From: Conoideocrella luteorostrata
Taxonomy: Eukaryota; Ascomycota; Sordariomycetes; Hypocreales; Clavicipitaceae
Assembly: GCA_032433595.1 (NCBI GenBank)
Contig: JASWJB010000104.1
Location: 1-64,000 of the forward strand
DNA length: 64,000 bases
Direction of reading: 5' to 3'
The position numbers and the translations under genes are program-made. The notes under the pieces are model-generated. The model saw only the letters and a list, made by a program, of their open reading frames with translations, searched no databases and was not told where the DNA came from. Each line of letters opens with the position of its first letter. Position 1 is the stretch's first letter. This document shows positions 11,635 through 23,666 of the stretch, one piece after another.

Positions 11635-14600
11635 GAACCGACAAATTATGGCCTAGTTTGTGACGGGTGCCTGAGCGGAATATGTGATTTATGAGAAAAG
11701 ATAATGATGCGTGCTATATATTCGTAGCACACATTTGTATTAGGCAGCAATGTGTGTTGAGACCTAGATTTATACATATAACACTGGGCTACCGAGAAGC
11801 ATGGCTCACCACCACATCTTGCCTGCTTGACATAACTCTAGAATTTATGCGAGAAACATCCTCAAGGAATGGGGCAAACAAAATGCGTCTGGCAGCTCCA
11901 AATCATGTCACCCAGCAGACATGCCCTTCTGTCCCCCTCGTCGTTCATCTCCTTTTTCATCTCGTTGTTCCCTTTCTTCTTCTTCTTCTTCATTCCTAGT
12001 CTCTGCGAGTTAGTTGTTCATATCATACCCCCCTGTACCGTCTCCTCATGATGCAGCTACTACTAGGTGGAATAGCCTGCCTGTCCACCAACATGCAGCC
12101 AAGAAAGAACCTAGCAGTTGTCCAAAATATCTGTACGCCCCCATCCACAGCAGGTACGACCTGGGAAGGGACCAAAAAAGATATCAGTCGCGACCACGTC
12201 GCCGGTACCGAGACCATGCATCGTCTGAAACCTGGACAATGAGGATGCAGACAGTACTCCGTAGAGCGCCTCGTGCTTACTGCTTGCAGGAAGCCTTGGT
12301 GGACTGGCCCCTTCCAGTGCCCACATTGGCTGGACGATACGACTGGTTCGGTAGGCAGACTAGTAATAATAGAATTAGGTAAAGCTGACGATGAGAATAA
12401 TCACAGCTATAGTGAATTGAGCTTCAATGTGGTACAGGTTATGTCAGTGAGTCGCAGTTCAAACGCTCTGCCAAGTCGTGGGTGTTTTTGTGCTACCTAC
12501 GGATATGAGGCTAACGTCATTACGGCGTACCTAGGAAGGAAAATTGTCTTTGATGATTCGTGTAAGCCCTGCGATCACCATGCTCTACTCCCACTTACAT
12601 ACGTGGGGCAAGCGAGGGAGGAGGAGGAGGAGGGGGGGGGGGGGGCTTCCTGGTTATCTGCCTTGACAAAAGGGGCGAACCACACGAGGAGCTCATGTTC
12701 GGCGTCGTGGTCGTGGTGGTAGTAGCTGTCGTCGTCAACCACAAGGTCTCAGCTTCTCGGCGTTCCCGCTTCTCTGCAGAAAAGATCAACCAACATCAAC
12801 CAGAACAAGGGGGAAGCGCAGATATAGTAAAAAGCTACTGGTGACTAGACCTATTCCTCGAGCACACGAGGCGCATAATGTCCAACTAGTTGCAGAAAAA
12901 CCCGCCCCACTCATATTGTTGTGGCCATAGCTCTCATGGAGCAGGACAAGTAACTAGCTTTTGGTATCTACTCGTTGCTCTCCTCGTTTGTTTCACTTCG
13001 TCTCTTCAACCTGCTGGGAAAGGGAAGGGTGGCGTGCAGCACAACTCGACGGACATGTTCATACGGCGAAAGGGAGTTCTGGTCTCTGCGCGGGTCTAGT
13101 TATTTAAGTAGGGTAGTATTCGGATCAGCCGCGGACGAGTATGCGAGGTGCATAACTGGACAGAATGCGATAGTGGATGTGTCGTCGACTGGGGGGCCGC
13201 AATCGAAATGGATGTGGTAAGCCGATCCTTCTACGACGATGAACTCTTTGACTACTGTTCCTGCTGTCACTGTACTACAGACGACCAGATTCTCGGAAAT
13301 GCAACGGCTGGATTGTCATGCATGGTGATAGATTTGAACGAGCGGACACCAGGGGGCGGGTCCGGCTGCGTCTGGGTCTGGAGGGCGAGGAAAATGAAAA
13401 GCAGCAAGCAACGTCTTACACTGAAAATGGGTGACAAGGGGTACGGGAGTCAGTGAATATGCTCAAGTAGACTCTTGCGCTGGTGCCTTTTTATTGCACT
13501 GCAAGTTGAAATTGGACTGGCTGATTCGACGAGTTTGTGCGCCTCTTGCGGCCAATCTGTAAAATCATACAGCTACGACGTGTGTGTACGGAGTACGGAG
13601 CGCCTACGGGAGTTTATTCTCCGTAATCTGTTCTGTGGGTGACCAGGACCAGAGGCGCCAAGCGGATTTCTCTGATAGAATTTGCACTGGCGGCCGGTTG
13701 TGTTTCCTCCCCGGCTTGCCAGATCGGCGACATCGATTCATTTATCGACAGTAGCATGGCGAACAGACCATGGAGCAAGGAACAATCAACCGCCAAGCAT
13801 GCTAAACTTTGGGCCCCTGATGATGCAGCCGTCTCGAGTGATTCTGCACATTCATCTTCGGTTATACACAAAGTCTGTGCGGCCGACCGGCCATCTTCGA
13901 GCGCTGTCCGCCGCCGAAAGAAAGTCATACGCCACCAGTTTTGGGAGGTGGGCGTGTTTCTTGCGCAATGAGACGCAGGACCAGGTATCCGATTGAGACC
14001 GGACATTAATCTGGCAGGGGGGGAAGGCGTTTTCTGCCCAATTCTCTGCCGTTTTTATCCTCCCTACACCTTTAGACCCGCTGAGTACCGTACTTGAGAA
14101 GCGGCAAGGCTGGGAACATGATCAGCGAACGTCAAGACGACGCCAAATCAAGGCAATTACGTGGTTGCCTGCAGGGCCGGCGCTTCAAGGCCATTCTGCC
14201 ACTCATCGGTATGGTGGGAGGGCAATGGTGAGCTAGTCGGGGGTATGGACCGAATACCTGTCGAAGTACGGAGTGCATGCACATCATTAAAGGCGATTCA
14301 ACCGAAGTGAGATTGCTGATTGGTTTGGCTGGACGCCTCCCGGGGGGGGTGTTAGCCGATAGACACTCAACAATATGAACGACAATAGCTTTCTCGCCTT
14401 GGCGTCGCAGTATGTTTTCATAATAGTCAGCCATGGTTCATTTGGGCTGAATATTTGACTCCATTTTGTGCCAAAAAAACCCCTCAGAGACTAACTAGAA
14501 CAGACTTAAATGTTTCAAAGGTGAGCGGAATTACGAGACTGTGCGGACTACTCAGTAATTAGTCAAGTAAAGAGGCAAAAGGTAGCAGCCGGAATCCTGA

Positions 14601-16082
14601 GCGGAGACAAGAGACTGTGGAAGCTGCCTCCATGCTCATCTACGTGTGCATGGATGACAAGATCTGACCAACAGTTCATGTGGGCTTTCTAACAAACCAT
14701 CTTGACGCCGCTTGACGCACCGCACTGGGGTCACCGTGACAATATGGAGTATTGTGAGCATCCGTCGCTAAGGAGCATGTGCAGAGGTGCCACCAAAGAA
14801 GAAAAGCTTGCCCATGATCGCACACCCATACGAGGTTCTTGGGGTTTCCAAGCTTAGAACGGGTAAAGAGCTATGATGAGCACATAATTCCATCGATAAC
14901 GATCAAAAACGCAGCGTTGCGGTGATGAGTGAGTGTAGAAAGTGCCAACAAAGTCGCCAAAGCATATTTCATAGTTGGAAGCTCCGCCGTCGGGCTGTCC
15001 CTTGAATGCAGCGTCATTCTGGCACTCGATCTGACATTCACGACAGACCTAAGTTTCTCGCCCAGTTTGCCTGATGCGGCCGCTCTGAACTAAATCTTGT
15101 GGAAAATTTGACCTCAACGAACACGAATTGACCACCGCAGAGATCCTGGACCTGGACGCGGGTGAAGTGAAACTAAACACTTTTGGCGCTCGTTTTCGGA
15201 ATAGGGCAATATACTAGCGATAAAAGCGCAATGGCCTGATGAGACTAGTTGACGGGAACTTGCTATCCTAGCGGCCGTTGGTTGCGGAGTCAAGAGGAGC
15301 CACGCCGGCGATGTTCAAAACAGTACGGAATAGACTTTTGATTCCCTCGCGCCCGTCAGATAAGTCGTGCGGTGATGCTCGAATTATTGTCCGATACTTT
15401 ACGGGCGAAGCATCGACTTACGGAGCAGTTACTAGTAGTTGCAGCACCACCATAATGTGGGCACGACTCATCGCTCGGCCAATCGGCTGTGGCTTCTGGC
15501 AGCCACGGGCATGGCGCCACTGCTGTCTGCAGAACAAGCTGGGATCAGCATGTTTGGCTGAGGACTTACCCTTCTGTGTATGGATCGACCACAAATCCGA
15601 CTGCTGCCCAGAGTTCGACGGTGGTGAGAGAGCGCACTGAGCGCAGGCTGGACGTGACTGGATGAATACGGTGCGCTCGAAGGACTCGACGCTCGGAACG
15701 CGACCATGCCAGGTGGTCGTGTGGACGGCAGTGAATTGATGCCTTCGCCCGAGCTCGAGTGGTTCTCCGGCGTTATGTCGGATATGTGAAATAAATGCCC
15801 AACTAGGGCGCATGTGGTGCTGTTGGCGCAAGGGTGATGCTGAAGTTGATGGAGATGCCCCGTGGCCTCATCCAAGTGAAGTGCCATGGCAGTTGACCAG
15901 TCGGTTTGTGCCAATGCACACAGCTGGTAGACTCTGATCAGGGTATACTTTATTCCGTACTGTACTACTCAGCAGAAACAGACGAGCACGGCATGCTACG
16001 AAACATGATGAAGCGCGAAGCATCTGCTGTGCACCCATTCGCACCATTGCTCTTGCCGATCTTGGGGGTTTGTGGATCGTAG

Positions 16083-16114
16083 GCTGGCGGGCTGGCGGGC
16101 TGGCGGGCTGGCGG
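16083..16114. repeat. 8-bp tandem repeat GCTGGCGG x4
   Basis: Four head-to-tail copies of GCTGGCGG, seen directly in gene-free DNA. A related imperfect CCAGGCTGCCAGG-like stretch lies about 150 bp downstream (near 16250-16280). Confidence 0.85.
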
Positions 16115-18821
16115 GCTTCCTTTGGCCGGCCGAGTCGTCCACCCCGGCAATTGTACAAATCACGGACCAGAAGGATTAGCTATTGACTGTGATCCTGGAC
16201 CGCGTGAGCCAGACACGAAATTGCCGAGCCAAAGCTTCCATTCACTCAGACAGCCAGACTGCCAGGCTGCCAGGCCGCCAGCAGGACATGTCAGGATACG
16301 ACAAGCTGGACAAAGAAGGAGATAAAGAGAGTGAGAGATCGACGCAGATCGTCCCGCTTCCACGTCTCTTGCTGCTCAGACACCCCCCGTCTGTCCCTCG
16401 TCGCTCCTGTATCCACACCTGTCCGCTCTTTGATTTTGATTCTTCAGACGGAAGAATAGTGCTTTCAATGCAATACTGTACTAATAACGGAGTAGTATGC
16501 CATCCATATGGCATGGCCGACGCAACATGAAGACCTCAGCTTCGTGGATCCGGTGGCTGTCTTGCTCTGATCAGCCCCCAGGCATTTACTCAAGCGTCTA
16601 CCCCGTACTGAACATTTCAAGCGGTACGGAGTATGCCTGCCTGTCACTAAGGTGAACTGGGTCATCAAGTTCGCCGGCTTGCACGTATTATCATCCCAAA
16701 TCAACACCGTGGTCGCTCTGTCTTTCATACCTTAGGCACACCACCTAGTACGGAGTACCCTTGCTAGGCTTCGTGGGCCTCGTGGGCCTCCAAAACAGAC
16801 CCGGTGTGTCACACAATCAAGTGCTGAGGGCTCGAATCAACCCGGCTGGAATGGTAGCTAGAAGATGCGATATCCCTTCTGTTGGCACACTCAAGCGCCT
16901 CTACTCGGTCATGGACTTTTTGATTGGTTCTGTCGACGTATCATCCTGAATTTAGGCAGCAGGCGAGCTGTTACAACCATTCACATGCCAAACCTTCAGC
17001 CCCGAGCCATTGTTGTTGCTAGCTGCGTGTAAATAGCAGCGGGTTCAAAGTGAGGCACACAAGCTGCATTGTCATTGTCAATCTTTTGTATTTCTATTTA
17101 CGGGCCGCACCCAGGACTTCATTGAGTAATAGTCATCATCCGTAAAAACTCGGAGTACGCCACGCCCGCAGCACGAACAAATAACACAGCAACTTGACCC
17201 TCTTGTAGCCCGCGGAAATGACAGGGAATCTTAAGAGGCTGGCAAGAAGTTTGCCGTCGCAGCTGCCAGCCCCAGAATAACCACCTAGGTACGGAGCAGC
17301 ATGCAGGGAGTGTGCGGGCGGGTGGTTCACTTGTGGTTTTCCCCTCAGCGCTTGGATTCTCCTTCAGTGAACGATCCCAAGTAGGCCTGCTGCCTGTGCA
17401 TGGATATTCTCCGTCTTGTGGCACAAAAATTGTTACCGTTCTTCGACCCGCCAAAACCTGGCAGTTGTACGGAGTACAATGCTCGGTCTCAGCCATGCGC
17501 GAGACGGAAGTCAGACACAGAACTGTATTGTTCGAGAAGTCTCGTGCTAGAATTACGTTTGGTGTGCCTGTGCGTCAACGACGCGGATTCTGTGGCTCCA
17601 AGCCTTTAAGCTTGCCACAGACGGACGAGGATTTGATTTAGATAGTCGGACTGTGCTGAAGATTGATGAGCCGGCAGCGGTTGAGCCTACCTGCTTGCTG
17701 CGTAAATTTTGACACAGTATCTTGATGACCCACAGGATTTCCTTTGGAGGCAGTCTCCTAATGCCAAATGAATATTGAGGCGGGCAAAATCTTGTCTTCC
17801 CCAGACGCCTTCATCTTGAAGTGGATCTCTTAACGTCCACGACTGTTTATGCGGTGGTCTTGTCCGACCGTTGCACCGCATAAGGGCACAGGGGCCTGAT
17901 ATAAAGGCTGTCATTGCAAGTTTGACCTGGTTTTGAATCCAGCCTATGACTGGGCAGTGGAGCTGTCTGTACAAACCAGCCTTACAGAAGAACTTGGCCT
18001 ACGAAGAACCATTTTGTCCGCCAAGAGGTTGACCAGTAATGGCAAGGATTGGTAGAGCGAACATCTTCCGAAGAAGCGGTCTAGCTGTACCAGTGGAAAT
18101 ATACCGGAATGAAAGGGAAGAGGAAAAGGAAAATTCAGCGTTCAACAAGGGCACAACGGAATAGGGACGTAGAGGTAGGTGTGTTGCAATGAGGCTCTGC
18201 TCTAACTAGCATCTTGTCCTCGAACCCGACTCTTACCAGGTGCCACCTCCTGGCCTGTCCTCTTGTCCTCTGTCCTCTCGTTCTCCTGTTCTTGGCCACA
18301 ACCACCAGATTACTGAGTGGGGTGTTATTATCTATGAAAGACCTTATTTGTACCTTTCTATTCAAGTCCACACACACCCATCCATCCAATGCACACCACC
18401 AACACACACACACACCATACACTGCACGCCTCATGGACGCCTCACGCCTCACGCCTCTTTCAATCGACTTCTTCTTGCTCGTTTAATGTTCTTGCTTCAT
18501 GCCTTGGCTCTTGCTTTCGTTCTTGTATATACTCCCCCTCGCGCTCTTTGCAAATCTTACATTCCTATTATCAAACCATCACCTCCTGCTACATTGCCAA
18601 CCGCGTTAAAGGAGGACTGCTTCTCGTACATTTACATACTTAACACCGGACCAGATTACCTCCACTTATCATCCAACACTTTGTGTGCTCAAAGTGGATA
18701 GTGGCAGTGAACGTGGTGTCTTTGCCCGTCCCGTCGCCCTCGAGGACACGCATGTTTACGCTGTTGCTCCCGTCAGTGCCATCTCACGACTGAGCACAAA
18801 TCCCACAGCCACTCTCTCATC

Positions 18822-18828
18822 TATAAAG
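18822..18828 (+). promoter_or_regulatory. TATA-like box upstream of C2H2 gene
   Basis: TATAAAG lies about 100 bp before the ATG at 18929, followed by a pyrimidine-rich stretch (CCCCTTTTCTGTCCTCTCC). This is the usual arrangement of a fungal core promoter. The assignment is positional only. Confidence 0.4.
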
Positions 18829-18928
18829 ATACCCCTTTTCTGTCCTCTCCGAACGATCGAGCTCTCAGCTGTTGCCTCGATTCTTTGACGAACTCTGCAC
18901 TCGAACGAGACAACTCGTGTGGGACGCC

Positions 18929-20353
18929 ATGGAACATTCTTCATTTGCACCCGACACCCACCCGTCGTCATCTCCCTCACCACGGACGGTTCCATCCATC
19001 TGTCAAGACTCCCCATTCACAACATCTTCATCTGAAGACCCCCGGATGACCGAGAGACTTGACTTTGACGCCGGCTATTTTGGGAGCTCCGGTCGACCAA
19101 CCGGAGCTATCCCTTCCAAATGTGTTCATCATCAGTATTGTGGTGATTATCCAAACGCCGTCGTCGAGAACTGTGACATGTTAATGGAGCCCGCAGCTGA
19201 ATTACCCTCAAGACTCAACTCATCAAACTATGCATACCCGTCGCCGGGATATTCCAGCGCAGCAAGTCCATCTTTGGCGAGTGAAAAATTGTTCACGCAC
19301 TACTCTCCCGATTCCCATATTACCCCAAGCTCGTTGATGTCTCCAGACAGAGACATGGACGGCAACACCCCTCACCATCCATCGACGCCACTCCCTTCCG
19401 GCATGAGGGCAGGTGGAACTATTTTCTGCTCTCCAACCCCAAATCTCATGGGTAGTCGATCAGGTTGGAACGGATCTCAGTACACTGACACTGCTGAGAT
19501 GGAGCCTTACCGCGAGGGGGCATACTTCAGAGGGCCTCAGGGGCCAGTATCAGAGACCCCGGCACCCTTTTTTTCGGTTAATTATCACGGAAGTGCCTAC
19601 AGCAACGGAGAAAACCCTATGTTTTCTACACACTACCAACAACAGCACGAAGATGTGCGTGATCACGACGACGACATTACCTATGAAGCTTCCAGAAGAA
19701 GGTCCTTGGCTTGCACCCCGACAAGCACAGCGTTTCCAGACCCAGAGGCTCCAGGGACACGCGACGCAAATGGAAAAATCCTAACCTGCATGTTTGCGTT
19801 TGTTGGATGCAAAAGCACTTGCAAAGGAAAGAATGAACAGAACCGTCACCGGGACAAACAGCACCTCGTCACGGAGTTCTGGGCCTGCCCAGACTGTCCC
19901 GGGAAGGAGTTCAACCGGTCAGATCTGTTCACTCAACATTATATCCGCACACACAGCCCCCGCGAGTGGAGAGATGGAAACTTCCAAATGAAGTCACCCC
20001 AGATCAAGAAGATAATGAAGGGCCATCTACAGAACGCCCGGCAGTCGGTTGGCATAGTCCCCCCAGCGGCTCTCAAGTGCTTGATTCCCGACTGCAAAAT
20101 CAAGTTTGAGGATGATGGGACCTCTTGGAAAAAGTGCATGGAACATATGGTCAAGCACACGGCAGATGTCTTGAATGGCACAGAAACTGCTCGACGTTGG
20201 GAGTACACAGAAGAGCAATTGCAATACTTTGTAGCCCTCGAGGCTATTGAGCCAGACCCACGCGGCGGCTGGAAGCTCTGCATGAAAAACCAAGAGCGAG
20301 CACGCATCAACAAGAAGAGGATCGGCAGACCACAGGTCAAGGACGAAGAATAA
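18929..20353 (+). CDS. C2H2 zinc-finger protein
   Basis: A single exon of 474 aa; the first ATG is 18929. Residues 1-280 are Ser/Pro-rich and low complexity, typical of a fungal transcription-factor activation region. Two adjacent fingers follow: C287-x7-C...H-x3-4-H ending near 312 (CMFAFVGC...) and C320-x2-C...H-x4-H ending near 342 (CPDCPGKEFNRSDLFTQH). A third, degenerate finger (CLIPDCKIKF...H-x3-H) spans about 384-410. The C-terminus is basic (INKKRIGRPQVK). The pattern of a finger, the short linker LVTEFW and a second finger recurs in fungal C2H2 proteins of unknown target. Expected to be nuclear. Long non-coding tracts on both sides suggest a gene with a large regulatory region, but nothing shows what it controls. 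Confidence 0.85.
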   Translation: MEHSSFAPDTHPSSSPSPRTVPSICQDSPFTTSSSEDPRMTERLDFDAGYFGSSGRPTGAIPSKCVHHQYCGDYPNAVVENCDMLMEPAAELPSRLNSSNYAYPSPGYSSAASPSLASEKLFTHYSPDSHITPSSLMSPDRDMDGNTPHHPSTPLPSGMRAGGTIFCSPTPNLMGSRSGWNGSQYTDTAEMEPYREGAYFRGPQGPVSETPAPFFSVNYHGSAYSNGENPMFSTHYQQQHEDVRDHDDDITYEASRRRSLACTPTSTAFPDPEAPGTRDANGKILTCMFAFVGCKSTCKGKNEQNRHRDKQHLVTEFWACPDCPGKEFNRSDLFTQHYIRTHSPREWRDGNFQMKSPQIKKIMKGHLQNARQSVGIVPPAALKCLIPDCKIKFEDDGTSWKKCMEHMVKHTADVLNGTETARRWEYTEEQLQYFVALEAIEPDPRGGWKLCMKNQERARINKKRIGRPQVKDEE

Positions 20354-20946
20354 ATCATTGGTAACAATGAACGCTGCACGTTGACGGAGACGTAAATGTT
20401 TGGTCCACCGGCTGCACGAATGAGTTTATGGCCTTTGACGTTTTACGACCAAGCGTACGGATTAGAGGATGGAAATCTCTCCGTCTCCCCCTTTAAAAAA
20501 CAGAAGAGAGGAAAAAAAAAACACACACATATACCCCCAAAGAAAAAAAAAACCATCGTGCTGATTGTTCTTTCTTGAGAACTTCATGTATTGTTTTTTG
20601 TTTTCTCTTTCCTATGGAGCTTTGCTTGCTCTTTTCGCATTGACATTCAACTTTGGCATTCTACAGAAAACACTCCACATCCATACGAGGATTTGCCGCA
20701 AGACCTAGCGATGAATAGATGTACTTGCAACGCTGCGTCCGCGACTTGATTTCATCGTTGGCAGGGGGTACAATATATAGAGGAACGAAAAGAAACTCTT
20801 AAAAAAAGCAAAAAAAAACAGAACGCGGCACGTTAGGTGGGCGGATGCGTTTGAGCTACTCTGGGGAGCAAGATAATGTCGTTACAAAATATTATTATCC
20901 TGTCTATTCAACTTCATTCTGTTGCACAAGATGCCCGTATGACACA

Positions 20947-21106
20947 CGGTGAAATCCACAGTCCGCAATCCCATCGCATCTCGTCCCGTCCCGTCCCATT
21001 TTACTCGCCACTAAGCGGTGAAATCCAGGCTCCGTAATCTCAATCGCTTTTTCATCTCGCCCCATTTCACTCGCCCCTCAGCGGTGAAATCCACACTCCC
21101 GTTATC
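20947..21106. repeat. Diverged tandem repeat, 66-69 bp unit
   Basis: Two full units and a partial third begin with CGGTGAAATCCA at 20947, 21016 and 21082. Each continues with a CTCCGTAATCTCA-like segment, and the first two end with CATTT(T/C)ACTCGCC. Spacings are 69 and 66 bp. The function is unknown; it lies outside any gene. Confidence 0.75.
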
Positions 21107-22149
21107 TCATGCTCGTGGCTCGTGGCTAGGCAGGCATGGCATGGCATGTTGGCATGGTATGGACGCAAGCCCTCCCCCATCAGACTACTACCATGAACAA
21201 ACTGTCCAGGTAATCAGCAAGGTGTGTTCCGTTCCGTACGGCGAGCATGCATTAGCTCGTCTCAGCTGAGCTCGTCATCATGTCCAGTTCCAGCCATAAT
21301 GCCTGGCTGGGCAGGGTCCAGGCTCATTCATCAACCTGCCATGCCATACGGAGTGCAAATACACCCCTCCGCCCTTAGTACAGTTTGAATATGTACGGAG
21401 CATGGATGCAACTTGTATGCAACTACCCAACTAGACTAGGTGCTTCATGCACCACTAAAAAAGACAAGACATCGTCATCCCCGTCCATCCATCCCATCGT
21501 CCCATCCAGCCGCCCCTTGACCCCTAAGCGACCCAAGCACCCGGTACCTGACGCCTCGTTCTGGAGAATCTTCTGGTGATCTATCCCGTCATCGCGTCGT
21601 CCCGCCCTCCCTCCCGCCCGGCCGCCCGGCCTTCTCCTCCCCTCCTCCCCCCCAGAGAAACCACAAACCATCTCCTCATTTTCCCTTCCTTGTCTAATTC
21701 CATTTCCCATCTTCACTACTCCGCACTCGGTACTCCGTGCTCTGTGTCTGGTAGCCACTCTGCATGTATACCAGCCTAACCGTAGCGCCGCCACCTTGCC
21801 CATGATGGCATCGCCATCTTCTGTCTCCCCGGAGCATGTCCTCAGGATCCCCATCCCAGCTTTCTCTCTCCACCCACCCATCGGCGCAAGCTCCCCAAAG
21901 CAACCAGTCAAAACATCACCATTCCAACGCTATACCACCACCACCACTACCAAAAAAGGACAGAACATTCATCATCTTCCCCCCCGAGACAACAAATGAG
22001 GTTCCCCCCTTACCCCATCCACCGCCCTGGCCCGGCCCCCAACCCCAATCCCAAGCTACCATCAACCAATAGGTTGCACATTACTCCGTAGTTAGTCGTA
22101 ATCCCCAACTCGTCCCCCAAGCTAACTAGTCAGCTAGCTAGTTACTCCC

Positions 22150-22165
22150 TACTCCGTACGGAGTA
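22150..22165. repeat. Perfect 16-bp palindrome TACTCCGTACGGAGTA
   Basis: A perfect self-complementary 16-mer, the full form of a motif whose halves recur across the window. It lies in gene-free DNA, 124 bp before a copy in the opposite half-site order (22289-22304). Confidence 0.85.
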
Positions 22166-22288
22166 CATTTCACTTCGAATCTCGTGTGAGTGTGAATAGG
22201 TATCCCCCTCCCGGCCAATAGGTGATGGTCCAACACGTGGCATGGATACACCCTCGATCCATGCACTCAGACCCTGGAGGAGAGAGCC

Positions 22289-22304
22289 TACGGAGTACTC
22301 CGTA
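22289..22304. repeat. Palindrome TACGGAGTACTCCGTA
   Basis: The same two half-sites as at 22150, in the reverse order and still perfectly self-complementary. Seen directly. Confidence 0.8.
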
Positions 22305-23666
22305 CAAAAAGGAAAATGAATCGGTTCGCACCACCCACCCACAAGACCGGGTGACCGTATCACCTAACTATGGAGTTCCATGCAGGGGGAAAGCGTCGGT
22401 TTGCGCCCTCCCAGCCCCAACCCAAAAACTCATCGCCAACCCGTCCATATTTGGTGTTCTATTTACAAAATCCACTCTGTTTGGTCCGGCTACTCCGTAT
22501 GCGGCCAGTTTTTCAGCTTACCAGCCGGGCGGTTACGCAGAAGGTGCACAGTTTGTTCCAGAATGCGGCGAGGCTGCTGGGCAGCAAGGGTGGATGCACC
22601 TAACTATAACACAGGCTCGGTTGATTGGAGACTGGATACATTCATTTCTCGCTTTCCCCAGAACAAGGTCATGACGATCATGGGCTGCCAAGTTGATTGA
22701 ACATTACAGCAGCATATGTGTGGCGCCATGACATGACATGAAATTTACCGGCATGTTAGTCTAAGCAAGCCACTGCGTCTGCAACTGCATCTACATCCAC
22801 TACACATACTCCGTACTCTGCATCTGCATGAGGCGTTCGAATAGAGACCGAGAGGGAGAGGAAAAAGAAACGAGGAGGATGGATAAAAATGGAGAACGTT
22901 CTGTACCTGGCTCGATCGGGGCACCCATATGCAGAGTCTCGTCTGCCTACAACCTGGACGGTCAACAGTCAAACACAAAAAACAGCTCTTGGTACAAAGA
23001 TCAATTCATTTTTTGTGTCGTACTGTGGTTAAATATATCCTATAATACACAGATAGAAACATCTTCCAGACGTACTCCCTCCTTTGACTAAACAAATACA
23101 TACACAGGATAGCACACAATAGCGGGCAGCCTACTGTTGGCGTATTTGTCGGAGCAATTGCTCCTCCGAGCAATCCAACATAATATTTTCAGAAAGCGTA
23201 TCAATACATCCGTTGTGGTTGTTTCATTCATTCGTGTATGCTGATCTGACCTTGCATCATGCACATCAGCCAAGTAAACTTGCAGCACGTGTAATTCCGT
23301 CTCCCACCGTGCCTCCATGGCTTCTTGGTTCGAATCATTATATCATGCATAATGCTAGCAAACTCGGACGCGTAAAGATGACAGAGGAGTCATGTCCTCC
23401 AATGAGATGGACAGTTAAACGAGGAAATGAGAAAAGAATATCGGAACGGTAAGAATTGTTACCTGCATGGTCAACAATAATATCATGCAGAAACGCAGGA
23501 GCTCGCCGTTGCTCAAAACCATCTCTGTAATTTCACGTTGTCCGAGTGGTATTATATATGCCGATAAATATCAACATGCTTTTGCGGGATACAGGCTGCT
23601 GATCAGGAGGCGGCAGCCAGATAGATGATGAAAGTATGTAAAATTGCGCCGCTGACAAAAATGCAT

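Larger units (their letters stand above)
11635..18928. other. 7.3-kb gene-free tract
   Basis: I find no gene with recognisable domains or a consistent exon structure. Short open frames occur on both strands, for example around 12014-12382 and 13614-14006, but overlap each other and look random. The tract carries many TACGGAGTA/TACTCCGTA half-sites (for example 13588-13600, 16626-16634, 16749-16757, 17467-17475), simple repeats near 12617-12645 and 16083-16114, and a CT-rich leader over about 18240-18620. The last kilobase probably serves as promoter and 5' leader of the C2H2 gene at 18929. Non-coding RNA genes cannot be excluded. Confidence 0.45.
20354..23666. other. 3.3-kb gene-free tract
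   Basis: No gene is supported. The first 500 bp after the C2H2 stop hold A-runs (20511-20521, 20544-20553, 20811-20818) and probably the 3' UTR. A diverged tandem repeat lies at 20947-21106. CT/CCAT-rich low-complexity DNA follows over 21470-22070. Two perfect 16-bp palindromes of the TACTCCGTA family lie at 22150 and 22289. The rest shows no coding signature. Confidence 0.45.

Noticed and set aside
15278..15914. Overlapping frames on both strands (120-148 aa)
   Set aside because: Open on both strands at once, rich in Cys/His/Trp in an unpatterned way, no splice-consistent extension and no family signature.
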